Assembly (NCBI GenBank): GCA_902790475.1
Contig: CADASG010000010.1
Location: forward strand, 1-35,148
Length of the DNA stretch: 35,148 nt
Direction of reading: 5' to 3'
Source: an uncultured Ruminococcus sp.
GTDB taxonomy: Bacteria; Bacillota; Clostridia; Oscillospirales; Acutalibacteraceae
A program made the translations under genes and the position numbers. The notes under the pieces were generated by a model. It was not told the DNA's origin and made no database searches. It worked only from the letters and a program-made list of their open reading frames with translations. How positions within the stretch are numbered: the stretch's first letter is position 1; each line of letters starts with the position of its first letter. Of this stretch, positions 6,720 to 15,591 are shown in pieces.

Positions 6720-7727
6720 TTAAGCCATTACTTTTCTTAAGGAGAAGTATAGCCTGTATGCCCGATTTTTTATTAAAATCAGATCTACTTTGGCTGCTTT
6801 GCTCAACAAATCCGCACTCAGGATCTTGTTTTTTTTCAGCACGTTGAAATCCATATTCCTTTTGATATAATCAATGTATTCAAGCCTTTTTTTATGCTCT
6901 TTTATCGGGAGCAGCAAGCGGAAACATTCCCTTATTCCTTCCAAAGCAATAATGTTTTTGCTTTCTTCGTTTTGAGTCAGGTTCATCTCCATGTTCAGCG
7001 CCTGAATTCTGGTTGATACCTGATCGTCATAAAACTTTGTACTGGTGCTGTGGCCGATCCGGTAAAAGTGAGTATAAAGAGATTTACGTACAAATAAAAA
7101 TCTGCTGCAATACAATGAGTACTCAGAGTTGAATATGATGTCCTCGTTTCCGTGTACCACATTCTCATCAAACCTTACATTATTTTCAACGAGAATACTC
7201 TTTCTGTACAAACCGTTCCAAATTGAACTGTATATGCCGCTCAGCTTGATCCTGATATATTGCTCGGAAAACTCTTCCTTGTCCAGACATACGTCGAGAT
7301 ATGTGTTCTCTGTCTCTTTTAATATCTTATTCTCCGGGGTAATTCTGATGTTTTTCCTTCCGCATTTGGCAAGGTCGGCGTTCTCGGATATAATCCCTGA
7401 AAACAGCACCTCGAGGAAATCGGTATCGTAATAATCATCATTATCAATAAAAGTGACATACTCGCTCCTGCTTGCGTCAATACCCACGTTTCTCGCAGAA
7501 CACACTCCGCCGTTTTTCTTATGTATTACCCGTATCCTGCCGTCGGTATCCGCGTATTTGTCACATACCTCAGCACTGCCGTCCGTTGAACCGTCGTTCA
7601 CTAATATCAACTCAAAATCTGACATTGACTGTTTAAGAACGCTTTCGATAGCTTCCGGCAAGAATTGTTTTGAATTATATACCGGCATTATTACAGACAC
7701 CTTCGGAGTTGTCAAATTATTACTCAT
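6720..7727 (-). CDS. Family 2 glycosyltransferase
   Basis: A 335-residue GT-A fold enzyme with the typical GT2 N-terminus: VSVIMPVYNS near residue 10, ELILVNDGSTDGS near 40, GGVCSARNVGID near 75 and FIDNDDYYD near 95. The Asp-x-Asp/Asp-Asp pair binds the metal-nucleotide sugar. It would transfer a sugar from a nucleotide donor onto the lipid-linked repeat unit at the cytoplasmic face; donor and acceptor cannot be told from sequence. Its ATG overlaps the stop of the upstream acyltransferase gene by four bases (ATGA). It is the last gene of the operon, and its coding sequence is visibly AT-richer than the nucleotide-sugar genes. Confidence 0.9.
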   Translation of the reverse strand: MSNNLTTPKVSVIMPVYNSKQFLPEAIESVLKQSMSDFELILVNDGSTDGSAEVCDKYADTDGRIRVIHKKNGGVCSARNVGIDASRSEYVTFIDNDDYYDTDFLEVLFSGIISENADLAKCGRKNIRITPENKILKETENTYLDVCLDKEEFSEQYIRIKLSGIYSSIWNGLYRKSILVENNVRFDENVVHGNEDIIFNSEYSLYCSRFLFVRKSLYTHFYRIGHSTSTKFYDDQVSTRIQALNMEMNLTQNEESKNIIALEGIRECFRLLLPIKEHKKRLEYIDYIKRNMDFNVLKKNKILSADLLSKAAKVDLILIKNRAYRLYFSLRKVMA

Positions 7728-8242
7728 ATCATTTCCCCGGTAGTATATTTGATTTTTTCGAGAGTATAATTACTGCTGTTTTTCAATACCGAATCAGGCG
7801 GGATAACGCCGTGCACCACACAACCCGCTCCGATTACAGTATTATCTCCGATTTCTGTACCTGCAAGAATAACCGCGTTGCTGCCGATCCAGCAATTATT
7901 TCCGATAACAACAGGCTTACAGGAAAAGCCCTGATCTGCAACCTTTTGTCCCTTGGTTTTAAAAACATGGTTGTGATCATATATTTTTACTGCTTCACCG
8001 AAAATGCTGTCATTTCCGATTGTTACGCTCTGACGGACATTCAGACTGCAGTCATTATTAAAAAATACGTTATCGCCGATTGCAAGCTTTCCTTCCCGTG
8101 AACAGTTAATAGTAAATCTTTTTCTGAAAGAAAGCTTTTTGCCTAAGGTAATGTTTTTGCGGAAAAGCTTTATGCAGCCGATTCTGATATATGAAAATAA
8201 TTTTCTGAATATTCTGCCGATAACTAACATTTGATTTGTCAC
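7724..8242 (-). CDS. Hexapeptide-repeat acyltransferase (WbbJ/LacA-like)
   Basis: A 172-residue left-handed beta-helix acetyltransferase. Imperfect [LIV]-G-x4 repeats run from about residue 50 to 150 (KLAIGDNVFF, VTIGNDSIFG, VVIGNNCWIG, TEIGDNTVIG). The catalytic His lies in IYDHNHVF near residue 91. The WIGSNAVILAGTEIG stretch is typical of the maltose/galactoside O-acetyltransferase group. It probably O-acetylates a sugar of the repeat unit from acetyl-CoA. A GTG at 8242 is the longest start; the ATG at 8230 is nearly as plausible, because AGAGGA lies 13 bases before it but only two before the GTG. The gene is coupled to the next by an ATGA overlap. Confidence 0.86.
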   Translation of the reverse strand: MTNQMLVIGRIFRKLFSYIRIGCIKLFRKNITLGKKLSFRKRFTINCSREGKLAIGDNVFFNNDCSLNVRQSVTIGNDSIFGEAVKIYDHNHVFKTKGQKVADQGFSCKPVVIGNNCWIGSNAVILAGTEIGDNTVIGAGCVVHGVIPPDSVLKNSSNYTLEKIKYTTGEMI

Positions 8243-8259
8243 ATCCTCTTATACGAAAG

Positions 8260-9678
8260 TCATTTTTTGTTCTCAGCGTTTTTGCTGCGACGTTTCAGAA
8301 TAGACATAATTTCTGCCTTGCTTTGCAAGAACATCCACGCGATATTAGCAAGATTGAGAACCAATCCGGCAATTATCAGTATCGGATTTTTAACAACATA
8401 TGCTATCCATGAGAATATCAATATTGCAAAAACAAGAATACATTTTGAGTAAGAAATTTTAATTTTGTAGAATTTTTGGATATTTAAGTATCTGTAAACA
8501 AACAATGCGATAAACGAAACCAGAGTTGAGATAGAAGCCGCGTATAACCCAATGAAGTATATCAGTGCAAAATGAACTCCGATGTTAACAATACCGGAAA
8601 TAACAGTTGTAATTCCGACATTCTTTGTCTTTTTGAAGGCTACATATACGCTTCCGAGACTCGCAGACAATCCCGAAAATACTGCGGCCGTGAGCAGAAT
8701 AGGAACGTGATTGTATGCCTCGCTGTAGCTTTCGTTAACCAGAATATCAAAAACAAACGGCAGAAGATTAATGATACCAATTATCAGTGAAAAATACATC
8801 TGGATTGTTATTGTAATAATTCTGTTCGTGTAGGAAAGAGCGTCCTTGTCGTGGATATTCTTTACTACATTTTCTGTCCACGCCAGATTGAAAACATTGA
8901 AGAAGGTGTTCAGAATATTGGAGAACTTGTTCGCAACCGAGTATATTCCGTTCATACTCTTACCCAGGACCCCGAGAATGATCAGGCGGTCGGAGTAATT
9001 GATTGCCCAGCTTGAAATCTGGTTGAAAATCAGTGGAACCGAATATTTCAGCATTTCGATCGTTCTGACTTTGCTGATATACTTTCTGTTTACGTATTTA
9101 TACGCCTTGGTTCTCAAAATCATATAGACAGAACCGATAATGTGCGCGATAGCGGTAGAAATGATTACGCCCAGAATACCAAACTTGAATACTGCAACAA
9201 AAACAATATTAAGAGAAACTGTAATTAATGAGATCAGAAACGTAGCAAAGCCATACACCATATTTTTGCCGAATCCTCTGCATACCTGATACAACACGGT
9301 TGAGCACATTATTCCGGCATAGTAAAAGTACAGCGGAACGCAATATTCAAATCTGAATAACAGTGCCAATACAATATAAATCGTACTGACTAAAGAGAAT
9401 GAGATAAGAAGCGTATATAACGCGGAAGTGATAACACTGCTGATGATTTCCTCTTCATTGACGCTAATCAAAAATCTGAAAATAGCCTGCTCAAGCTGTA
9501 AAGTAATTACAGGCATTAATATCATTACCAAAGAATAGTAAATGTCGAGCTGACCATATTCTTTGGTAGAAAGAAGGGCGGTATACAACGGCAGCAAAAA
9601 AAAGCTGACAACTTGCGTAGATGTTTTCGCTACAAACAGAATACCGGTATTTTTGACTAGATCCTTGCCTCTGGACAT
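8260..9678 (-). CDS. wzx: Polysaccharide flippase, Wzx/MATE-like
   Basis: A 472-residue, highly hydrophobic protein with about 12-14 predicted transmembrane helices and the N-terminal signature of the oligosaccharide flippase family (GKDLVKNTGILFVAKTSTQV, then a Pro-Leu-Tyr turn). Flippases of this MOP-superfamily move the undecaprenyl-linked repeat unit from the cytoplasmic to the outer face. The C-terminus is short and basic (RRSKNAENKK). The ATG follows GGAGGAAATG and lies three bases after the polymerase stop. The partner polymerase is the gene immediately upstream in the operon, so this is a Wzx/Wzy-dependent pathway. Codons are strongly AT-rich. Confidence 0.88.
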   Translation of the reverse strand: MSRGKDLVKNTGILFVAKTSTQVVSFFLLPLYTALLSTKEYGQLDIYYSLVMILMPVITLQLEQAIFRFLISVNEEEIISSVITSALYTLLISFSLVSTIYIVLALLFRFEYCVPLYFYYAGIMCSTVLYQVCRGFGKNMVYGFATFLISLITVSLNIVFVAVFKFGILGVIISTAIAHIIGSVYMILRTKAYKYVNRKYISKVRTIEMLKYSVPLIFNQISSWAINYSDRLIILGVLGKSMNGIYSVANKFSNILNTFFNVFNLAWTENVVKNIHDKDALSYTNRIITITIQMYFSLIIGIINLLPFVFDILVNESYSEAYNHVPILLTAAVFSGLSASLGSVYVAFKKTKNVGITTVISGIVNIGVHFALIYFIGLYAASISTLVSFIALFVYRYLNIQKFYKIKISYSKCILVFAILIFSWIAYVVKNPILIIAGLVLNLANIAWMFLQSKAEIMSILKRRSKNAENKK

Positions 9679-9681
9679 AAA

Positions 9682-10950
9682 TTACATTTCCTCCGTTGCT
9701 GGAAGTTTCTTTGAGACGTCGCTGCCGTCAACACATAAGCTGATAAGTGCGAGATAGAAAAACAACTCATTGAATGGGTTCTGTTCAACCAAAAATACTA
9801 TCATAAACAAGAAAACAGCAATAAAAAGCGAACTGACCCAAAGCTGGTTTTTATTATATATTTTCTTTATCGTAAGTACAATAAAAGAGATGAACAGCGC
9901 CAGCGCGGGAAATCCTGCAAAGACAGCTATCTGTAAATAGTTATTGTGGCTGCTGGTCATTTTTTTATCAAGGATACTTGTTATAATCCGTGTTGACGAC
10001 GTACCGAGGCCAAAGAACGGATGTGAAAGCACGCTCTGGATTGAGTAATCCCAAATGTATATTCTGGCTTCAAAAGAAAACTCATCTGACGACAGATGGC
10101 TTATTAACGGTAAAATAATATTGGTTCTGATATATTCCGAGAAGATGATTGAGAGAAATATTGCAGTAATCACTATCAGGAAAATGAAAAAATGCTTAGT
10201 AATAAATCTTATTATTTTTTTGAGGATACCTGTCATCAATAAACAGTTCAACAACAGGCTTAAAACAATAATTATGAATCCGGTTGTCGATGACTGTGCG
10301 CCTTCTTTGAGATAAGAAATAATTTCAATGGCTACAAGAATATATACGCTTAATTTGAGTCTTTTCCTGGAGTAAAAGGAGAGAATGCAGCCCAGTGACA
10401 GGGTAAACAAATAGAAAAATATAAATGAATTTGCATTTTTCAGGAAATAGTAGTTTTGCCAAGAGAAAAGAGAAACATTGACTATACCTTTTGGATACAT
10501 GAACTGAGTCAAAACATTTATCAGAATAATAATGTAACAATAAAAATAGACGCAGCTCAGCAATCTGATTTTCTTTTCTTGTTTTGAATTGGCAAGCATC
10601 AGATAAAAGCAGAATACTTTTGACACAAAAAGAAATATACTGACATTGAACGATCTGGCTACAAGATCAGAAATGATTACCCATAACGCAAAGCACAAAA
10701 ACACAATTATTATAGAGTTGTTTTTGAAGCTTATTCTGTTAGCAGAGCTTGTAGGATAATTCATACGTAATAACCTGAAGGGCAGTTGTACAATGATATA
10801 CAACAAGGATAAAAACCCAACAGCAATATACAGTGTGTTCCATGTTCCGCCTAATGATTTAAAAATTTCAGGTGTAAACAACACTACACACATCAAGAAA
10901 TTAAAAAAATCACTTGGATAAAAGGAAAAAGATTTAACCCCTAATTTCAT
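9682..10950 (-). CDS. wzy: O-antigen/capsule repeat-unit polymerase, Wzy-like
   Basis: A 422-residue integral membrane protein with about 10-12 hydrophobic helices and a large extracytoplasmic loop near residues 270-340. That loop holds the O-antigen-ligase family (Wzy_C) feature: FEARIYIWDYSIQSVLSHPFF, then GLGTSS, and later SHNNYLQIAVFAG. The pattern of Arg/Trp, HPFFGLG and HN-x-YL is the usual mark of Wzy polymerases and WaaL ligases. In a locus with a flippase and no lipid A genes, polymerase is the sensible call. It joins repeat units at the outer face of the membrane. It lies 15 bases downstream of the GT4 gene, with AGGGAAT before the ATG. Confidence 0.88.
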   Translation of the reverse strand: MKLGVKSFSFYPSDFFNFLMCVVLFTPEIFKSLGGTWNTLYIAVGFLSLLYIIVQLPFRLLRMNYPTSSANRISFKNNSIIIVFLCFALWVIISDLVARSFNVSIFLFVSKVFCFYLMLANSKQEKKIRLLSCVYFYCYIIILINVLTQFMYPKGIVNVSLFSWQNYYFLKNANSFIFFYLFTLSLGCILSFYSRKRLKLSVYILVAIEIISYLKEGAQSSTTGFIIIVLSLLLNCLLMTGILKKIIRFITKHFFIFLIVITAIFLSIIFSEYIRTNIILPLISHLSSDEFSFEARIYIWDYSIQSVLSHPFFGLGTSSTRIITSILDKKMTSSHNNYLQIAVFAGFPALALFISFIVLTIKKIYNKNQLWVSSLFIAVFLFMIVFLVEQNPFNELFFYLALISLCVDGSDVSKKLPATEEM

Positions 10951-10965
10951 TTAATATTCCCTTCA

Positions 10966-12144
10966 TTATTTCTGACACAACCCTAAAATACATTTACAGA
11001 TGTTTTGAAGATCAATATTCTGTCTGTTATTAATAAGGTCATACTGCGCTTTTATCTTTTCGGTGCAGATTTTTTTGTCGTTCGCTCTCAAAATCCTGTT
11101 AGCTATTTCTTCAACGTCATACGGATTGGTATAGTAAACAGCGTCCCCGCAAATTTCAGGCATAGAACAAACCGCGGAAACAACACAGGTTTTGCCGTAG
11201 CGCATTGCCTCAAGGGGCGGATAGCCGAAGCCTTCGTTCAGCGAAGGATATACAAATATCGAGCAGTTGGCGTACAGGTTTTCAAGCACATCGTTATCTA
11301 CATACTCATTCCAGATATAATTACCGGTATGCTTCATCTCTGAGCGGATCGACTGAGAGGTCTTTCCGACCACAACTGTCCTTACGCCTTTCAGATAGCC
11401 CCTGTCATACAGAGAATCAACGGCCTTAAGCGCGCGGTACACGTTTTTCAGCCAACGGTCGCCGCCCAGCATTAAAATATAATCGCCGGTCACTTCTGCC
11501 TTGTTGTTTTGACAGTCAATGTCGGTTTTGGTGTTGGGGGGATAATAAACCTTGATGTCAATGCTGTTGACAGACTCGGGGTAATAATATTTAATTGCAT
11601 AGTAAGTATGTTCGGAATCGGTGATGACTACATCCAATAGGTCTAATACATATTTCTGCTGAAGTATGAATTTGCTGCGGTATTTTACACCGTTTCCGAC
11701 AAACTTCCTTATTTTCAATTTAATGCTTGATATTTTAGAATTTTTACCATCAAGGTATTTCGGTTCTGTAACATCATGCGGTTTTTCTATTTTTCTCAAT
11801 CCGTGAACAGTTCCGATCAGCTTGACGTTTTCGGGAAACCACTCTTTCTTGAAGACCGCCGGCAAACCGGAGAAAAACACATCAGGAGTGAATTCGGTAA
11901 AAATCTGTTTCAGATCCTCATGCTGTTTGATGTCATAGCATTTCAGATTGTAAGCCTTGATCAACCCGATTATCCATTCGTCAATGAACTTGTCGCTGTT
12001 ATAAAACGGAACAATCTCAGCCTTATCCGAATATTCTTTAACCATTTCACGAAAAATAGCTTTGATATACTCGCCGCCTCCATGAAATTTTGACGATCCC
12101 GAAGGCTGTGCGCTCATCAAATCAAATAATACTACCTTTTTCAC
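10966..12144 (-). CDS. Family 4 glycosyltransferase
   Basis: A 392-residue GT-B enzyme. The N-terminal domain has a Gly-rich segment (SKFHGGGEYIKAIF) near residue 20. The C-terminal donor domain shows YILMLGGDRWLKNV (about 225) and the retaining GT4 E-x7-E signature in PSLNEGFGYPPLEAMRYG (about 302-319), followed by SMPEICGDAVYY. It starts at a GTG (12144), with GGAGC 8-13 bases upstream; no ATG fits the start of the domain. It sits 12 bases after the DUF616 gene. It probably adds one sugar to the lipid-linked unit; specificity is unknown. Confidence 0.86.
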   Translation of the reverse strand: MKKVVLFDLMSAQPSGSSKFHGGGEYIKAIFREMVKEYSDKAEIVPFYNSDKFIDEWIIGLIKAYNLKCYDIKQHEDLKQIFTEFTPDVFFSGLPAVFKKEWFPENVKLIGTVHGLRKIEKPHDVTEPKYLDGKNSKISSIKLKIRKFVGNGVKYRSKFILQQKYVLDLLDVVITDSEHTYYAIKYYYPESVNSIDIKVYYPPNTKTDIDCQNNKAEVTGDYILMLGGDRWLKNVYRALKAVDSLYDRGYLKGVRTVVVGKTSQSIRSEMKHTGNYIWNEYVDNDVLENLYANCSIFVYPSLNEGFGYPPLEAMRYGKTCVVSAVCSMPEICGDAVYYTNPYDVEEIANRILRANDKKICTEKIKAQYDLINNRQNIDLQNICKCILGLCQK

Positions 12145-12156
12145 GACAAAAAGCTC

Positions 12157-13083
12157 CTATTCATGCTTTAAAATAATAAACTTATTGCAGTTGAATAAGT
12201 TATTTCCCAACACTCCGACTTCTGAGGGGAGAATCTTCGCCTGCCATAAACAGTCTATAAGGGATATCTGGTCTCTCTTTGAATAATTCATGAATTCATC
12301 CCACCAGCTTTCCATCAGCGACACACACCGCGGATCGGAATGCTTCCGGCATATTACAGTTGCCTCAAGGAGTCCGTTATGCTCGGGCACGTTATGGGAT
12401 TTTAACAGCTCTATGTGTTTCTCCAAAGATTCCTTGCTGTCTTTTTTCTTGATAATGCAGGCTTCGGCTTCCTGATAAACGCAATTTCTGTTTTTATGTT
12501 GGAACATTGCAATCGGAAATCGTTCAAGTGTTTTTGTAAGCGGCGTTACGTCGGAAACAACAAGTACATTTCCGTCTATATAAACGGAATAATCATATTC
12601 CGGAAAAATCTTATGGGGAAGCATCTTGAAAAATCTGTTTTTTTCCGTATTGGTCATGCTGCTGTCAGGCAAAAACTTATTTGGATCCATCTTGATCCAC
12701 CTGCTGCCGTCCGGAATGTCGCAGTCCGTGAAAATATAATAATCCACGTTGTCCGGCTTTACCATCGGCTCGTTTAAGGCGTCGTATTTACCGAAAATAG
12801 CTGTGTATACAACGATTCGTTTATCCGAAAAATAGTCCTGACAGTTACATTCCAATTCAAAATCCGCGCAGTCAATGAATTGATCCAGATTGCCAGACCG
12901 GCGGAATAATCTCTTGGCGGCTGACAATAACTTCATTTTTTTGATCAATTTGCCGTATTCCGCCAGGCGCATACCGTTTCTGTATTCCCTTGACTGATAC
13001 AGTTTTTTGTAATTGCCTGCCATTTCTTCAACAGCAAGACACATGTTATAGTATTCTTCCTTATTATGAAAATCAGCTACCAT
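12157..13083 (-). CDS. DUF616 / TOD1-MUCI70-type glycosyltransferase-like protein
   Basis: A 308-residue protein. About 85 residues of helical N-terminus precede a domain that begins IVVYTAIFGKYDALNEP and continues with VDYYIFTDCD, KMLPHKIFPEYDYSVYIDGN and later EHNGLLEATVICRKH. These are the motifs of the family formerly called DUF616 (PF04765), a nucleotide-diphospho-sugar transferase fold found in polysaccharide clusters and plant cell-wall proteins. Asp-Gly-Asn in YIDGN stands where GT-A enzymes have their metal-binding Asp. A transferase role is inferred from fold and from lying between two GT4 genes. The ATG is preceded by GGAGACGGAG. Confidence 0.83.
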   Translation of the reverse strand: MVADFHNKEEYYNMCLAVEEMAGNYKKLYQSREYRNGMRLAEYGKLIKKMKLLSAAKRLFRRSGNLDQFIDCADFELECNCQDYFSDKRIVVYTAIFGKYDALNEPMVKPDNVDYYIFTDCDIPDGSRWIKMDPNKFLPDSSMTNTEKNRFFKMLPHKIFPEYDYSVYIDGNVLVVSDVTPLTKTLERFPIAMFQHKNRNCVYQEAEACIIKKKDSKESLEKHIELLKSHNVPEHNGLLEATVICRKHSDPRCVSLMESWWDEFMNYSKRDQISLIDCLWQAKILPSEVGVLGNNLFNCNKFIILKHE

Positions 13084-13101
13084 TACTCCGTCTCCATTAT
13101 A

Positions 13102-14262
13102 TCACTGTGCTCTTAAAAAGTCTTTATAAAATGATTGCCTTTTTTTGACCAGTTTTTCACGCTCATACTTTTTGGCTGTGTTAAAGTTTTCGGCCGCAAT
13201 CTTCTTCATGTCCTTCGAGAGAACACGTTTTACAGTCAAATACACCTCATCGGCGCTGCCCTTCTTAAAGAGCAGATCTTCCTGAATCAGCTCGGGAATT
13301 CCAGCAATATCGGTTCCTATCGCGGGGCATCCTCTGCTCATCGCCTCGATTACCGCTCTGGGAAGACCCTCTTGCTTACTGGGCTGAACATACAGATCCA
13401 ATGAATCATAAAAATCATTCATTTGTGATGACGAAAGACTTCCGACAAACTTGACTCTGTCCGAAACGCCCAGCTCTTCGGCGAGTTCCTTTAGGAAATA
13501 ATTCGGCTGCTGTCCCGTCATTCCGCCTGCCAGATGATACTCGACGTTGTATCCGTCGTCGGCGAGCTTCTTTATTATGCCGATAACATACTCCTGACCC
13601 TTGTATCTTGTATCCAAAGCTGCAGCGGTACCGAGGACAAGCTTTTTATGCGGGTCAAAACGGTCGATCTTTTCAAGCCTTGCCCGCAATGCTTCCTCGT
13701 CCAGCTTGTCAAGCACTACGTTGGAGCAGCTGACGGTTTTTCCTTTCGTGGGATATCTCCGCTGCAAAAATTTCTCCGTCACATAATAAACATATTCCGC
13801 GTGAGAAATAGCTGATTTGGTCTTTAAGTACATGTATGGGGCAACCATCTTGCCGAGCAAGCCGTGATTCCAGTAGCTGTCCCACGAACAGCCAACGCTT
13901 TCGATTATATACGGTTTATTGTACTTGCGGATATATTTCAAAGCAAGCTGCGCGATAGAGCTTTGCGTTCTCAAAACAAGATAATCTGATTCCTTCACCT
14001 GTTTCTCAACAATCGCGGAAGCTGTTTTCTTGTTTTTCAGGTATACCTTGGGGCTCTTGAAATTTGGTACGCTTACCACCTTGATCTGTTCGGGTACAGG
14101 CGTAAAGTTTTTGTCGGAATCTATTTTTTTTGTTCTCATCATAAAATAGATTTCATCTGCCAAAAAAGAATAACGTTCGTACAGCTCATGGTATGCGAAT
14201 TCAAAATAATTACCATCGTCATTATAGAATAACGGACCGTCATGTATAAAGGTAAGTCTCAT
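13102..14262 (-). CDS. Family 4 glycosyltransferase
   Basis: A 386-residue GT-B enzyme. It opens with MRLTFIHDGPLFY. The donor domain has VLGTAAALDTRYKGQEY (about 200-216), VEYHLAGG and the E-x7-E signature in PSKQEGLPRAVIEAMSRG, followed by GTDIAGIPELI. The ATG at 14262 is chosen because a perfect GGAGG stands five bases before it; an in-frame TTG at 14298 would overlap nothing useful and lacks a ribosome site. The gene follows its neighbour by 22 bases. Sugar specificity cannot be told. Confidence 0.88.
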   Translation of the reverse strand: MRLTFIHDGPLFYNDDGNYFEFAYHELYERYSFLADEIYFMMRTKKIDSDKNFTPVPEQIKVVSVPNFKSPKVYLKNKKTASAIVEKQVKESDYLVLRTQSSIAQLALKYIRKYNKPYIIESVGCSWDSYWNHGLLGKMVAPYMYLKTKSAISHAEYVYYVTEKFLQRRYPTKGKTVSCSNVVLDKLDEEALRARLEKIDRFDPHKKLVLGTAAALDTRYKGQEYVIGIIKKLADDGYNVEYHLAGGMTGQQPNYFLKELAEELGVSDRVKFVGSLSSSQMNDFYDSLDLYVQPSKQEGLPRAVIEAMSRGCPAIGTDIAGIPELIQEDLLFKKGSADEVYLTVKRVLSKDMKKIAAENFNTAKKYEREKLVKKRQSFYKDFLRAQ

Positions 14263-14284
14263 TTTTCCTCCAAAAGCAATTACT

Positions 14285-15454
14285 TTATAATTTTTCAATC
14301 AAGGTGCGTACATTATCAGAGAATTGATTCATAGTGAAATTATCCAGCACTCTTTGTCTTGCGGCCTTTCCGAGCTTTGCTCTGAGCTCTTCGTCGTCGG
14401 CAAGCTTTTTCAGTGCTGCTGCGTATGCCTCAACGTCACAATTCGGGCACTCGATACCGGTTACTCCGTCGAGATTTACATAATTGACTCCCGAACCCGG
14501 AATGGTAAAGGTGACCGCGGGATGTCCAAAATACATACCCTCAGCAAGCGCGAGTCCGAATGCCTCGTTTCTTGTAATGGAAGGAAAACAAACGATGTCG
14601 CAGGCATATAAATACGACCGTCTTTCCGAATCTGTGATTCTGCCTAAGAATTCGACTTTGGCGTCGTCCTTTGCCTCTTCGGTCAGACTATCGGTGAGCT
14701 CTCCTGAACCGGCAATCAGGAAGTGGATATTAGTATCAGTAAGCGCCTTGGATGCCTTTACCAGATAGGTCAAGCCCTTGTACGGAACATGACGTCCGAT
14801 AAATAAGCCCAGCACCTTATTGCCGTACTTTTTCTTGATCTGATTGCCTTTAGCGATTTCTTCCCGGCTCATCACCAGGCTTGATTCGTCGATCATGTAA
14901 GGCAGAATGTATTTCTTATCCCCGAACATGGGAGTGAACTCGGATTCTTCCAGATGCTTGGGAGTAGCGCCGAGTATTATATCAGCTCTTTTAATAAGAT
15001 CGATATTCTGCTTGTGAAAAAACCGCTTTAATATCTTTTGCTTCGTAATGTCAAGATGCCAATATACCAGCAGCTTGAAATCACGTTTTTTGTACTTTAA
15101 CAGATAATGAGTTGCGAAGGGATTCGGATAATGCAGAATAATAACATTCGGCTTGAAACCGTTCATAAGCTTGTCCAATTCTCTGCCGTAGGTTCTCGAG
15201 ACCGCTTGTGATGATTTCTTTGTGAAGTAACCGCATCTGATTACCTCGACGTCGTCCACGATATCGGTTTTTGTTTCGTCGTGAGAACAGCTTAACGTGC
15301 CGTCAGTGGCGTCTTCATTAAAGCATATTACCTTCTGTTCGACACCCGTGCCGGATAATACGTTGACAATATCCCTGGCAACCTGTTCGGTGCCGCCGAG
15401 AAATGGGTAATAATATTTTGAAATGTGTAAAATTCTCGCATTATTAATATCCAT
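14285..15454 (-). CDS. Family 4 glycosyltransferase
   Basis: A 389-residue GT-B enzyme. The N-terminus has the acceptor-side Gly-rich motif YYYPFLGGTEQVARDI (about 14-29). The donor domain has LGLFIGRHVPYKGLTYLVKA (about 220-239), HFLIAGSGEL and an E-x7-E signature in NEAFGLALAEGMYFG. It probably acts early in repeat-unit assembly, as the first glycosyltransferase in transcription order. A 137-base gap separates it from the upstream rmd gene, the largest break inside this operon. That gap holds a small GC-rich stem (GCGGA/TCCGC) without a T-run and no visible gene. Confidence 0.88.
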   Translation of the reverse strand: MDINNARILHISKYYYPFLGGTEQVARDIVNVLSGTGVEQKVICFNEDATDGTLSCSHDETKTDIVDDVEVIRCGYFTKKSSQAVSRTYGRELDKLMNGFKPNVIILHYPNPFATHYLLKYKKRDFKLLVYWHLDITKQKILKRFFHKQNIDLIKRADIILGATPKHLEESEFTPMFGDKKYILPYMIDESSLVMSREEIAKGNQIKKKYGNKVLGLFIGRHVPYKGLTYLVKASKALTDTNIHFLIAGSGELTDSLTEEAKDDAKVEFLGRITDSERRSYLYACDIVCFPSITRNEAFGLALAEGMYFGHPAVTFTIPGSGVNYVNLDGVTGIECPNCDVEAYAAALKKLADDEELRAKLGKAARQRVLDNFTMNQFSDNVRTLIEKL

Positions 15455-15591
15455 TATTCTTTTCCCTTCATAAATAAAATTTCGCCCGTACTCCTGAGAG
15501 GCAGCGGATGCTCCGCCGCTTTACTGACGGCAGAGCCAATCTCTCTTAAAACGCTTTGCGCCTGCGCCCGAAAAACCGACGTTGTGATCAA

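Noticed and set aside
15455-15591. Possible small gene or terminator in the gap between rmd and the GT4 gene
   Set aside because: No start with ribosome site and useful frame; the GC-rich stem lacks a T-run.
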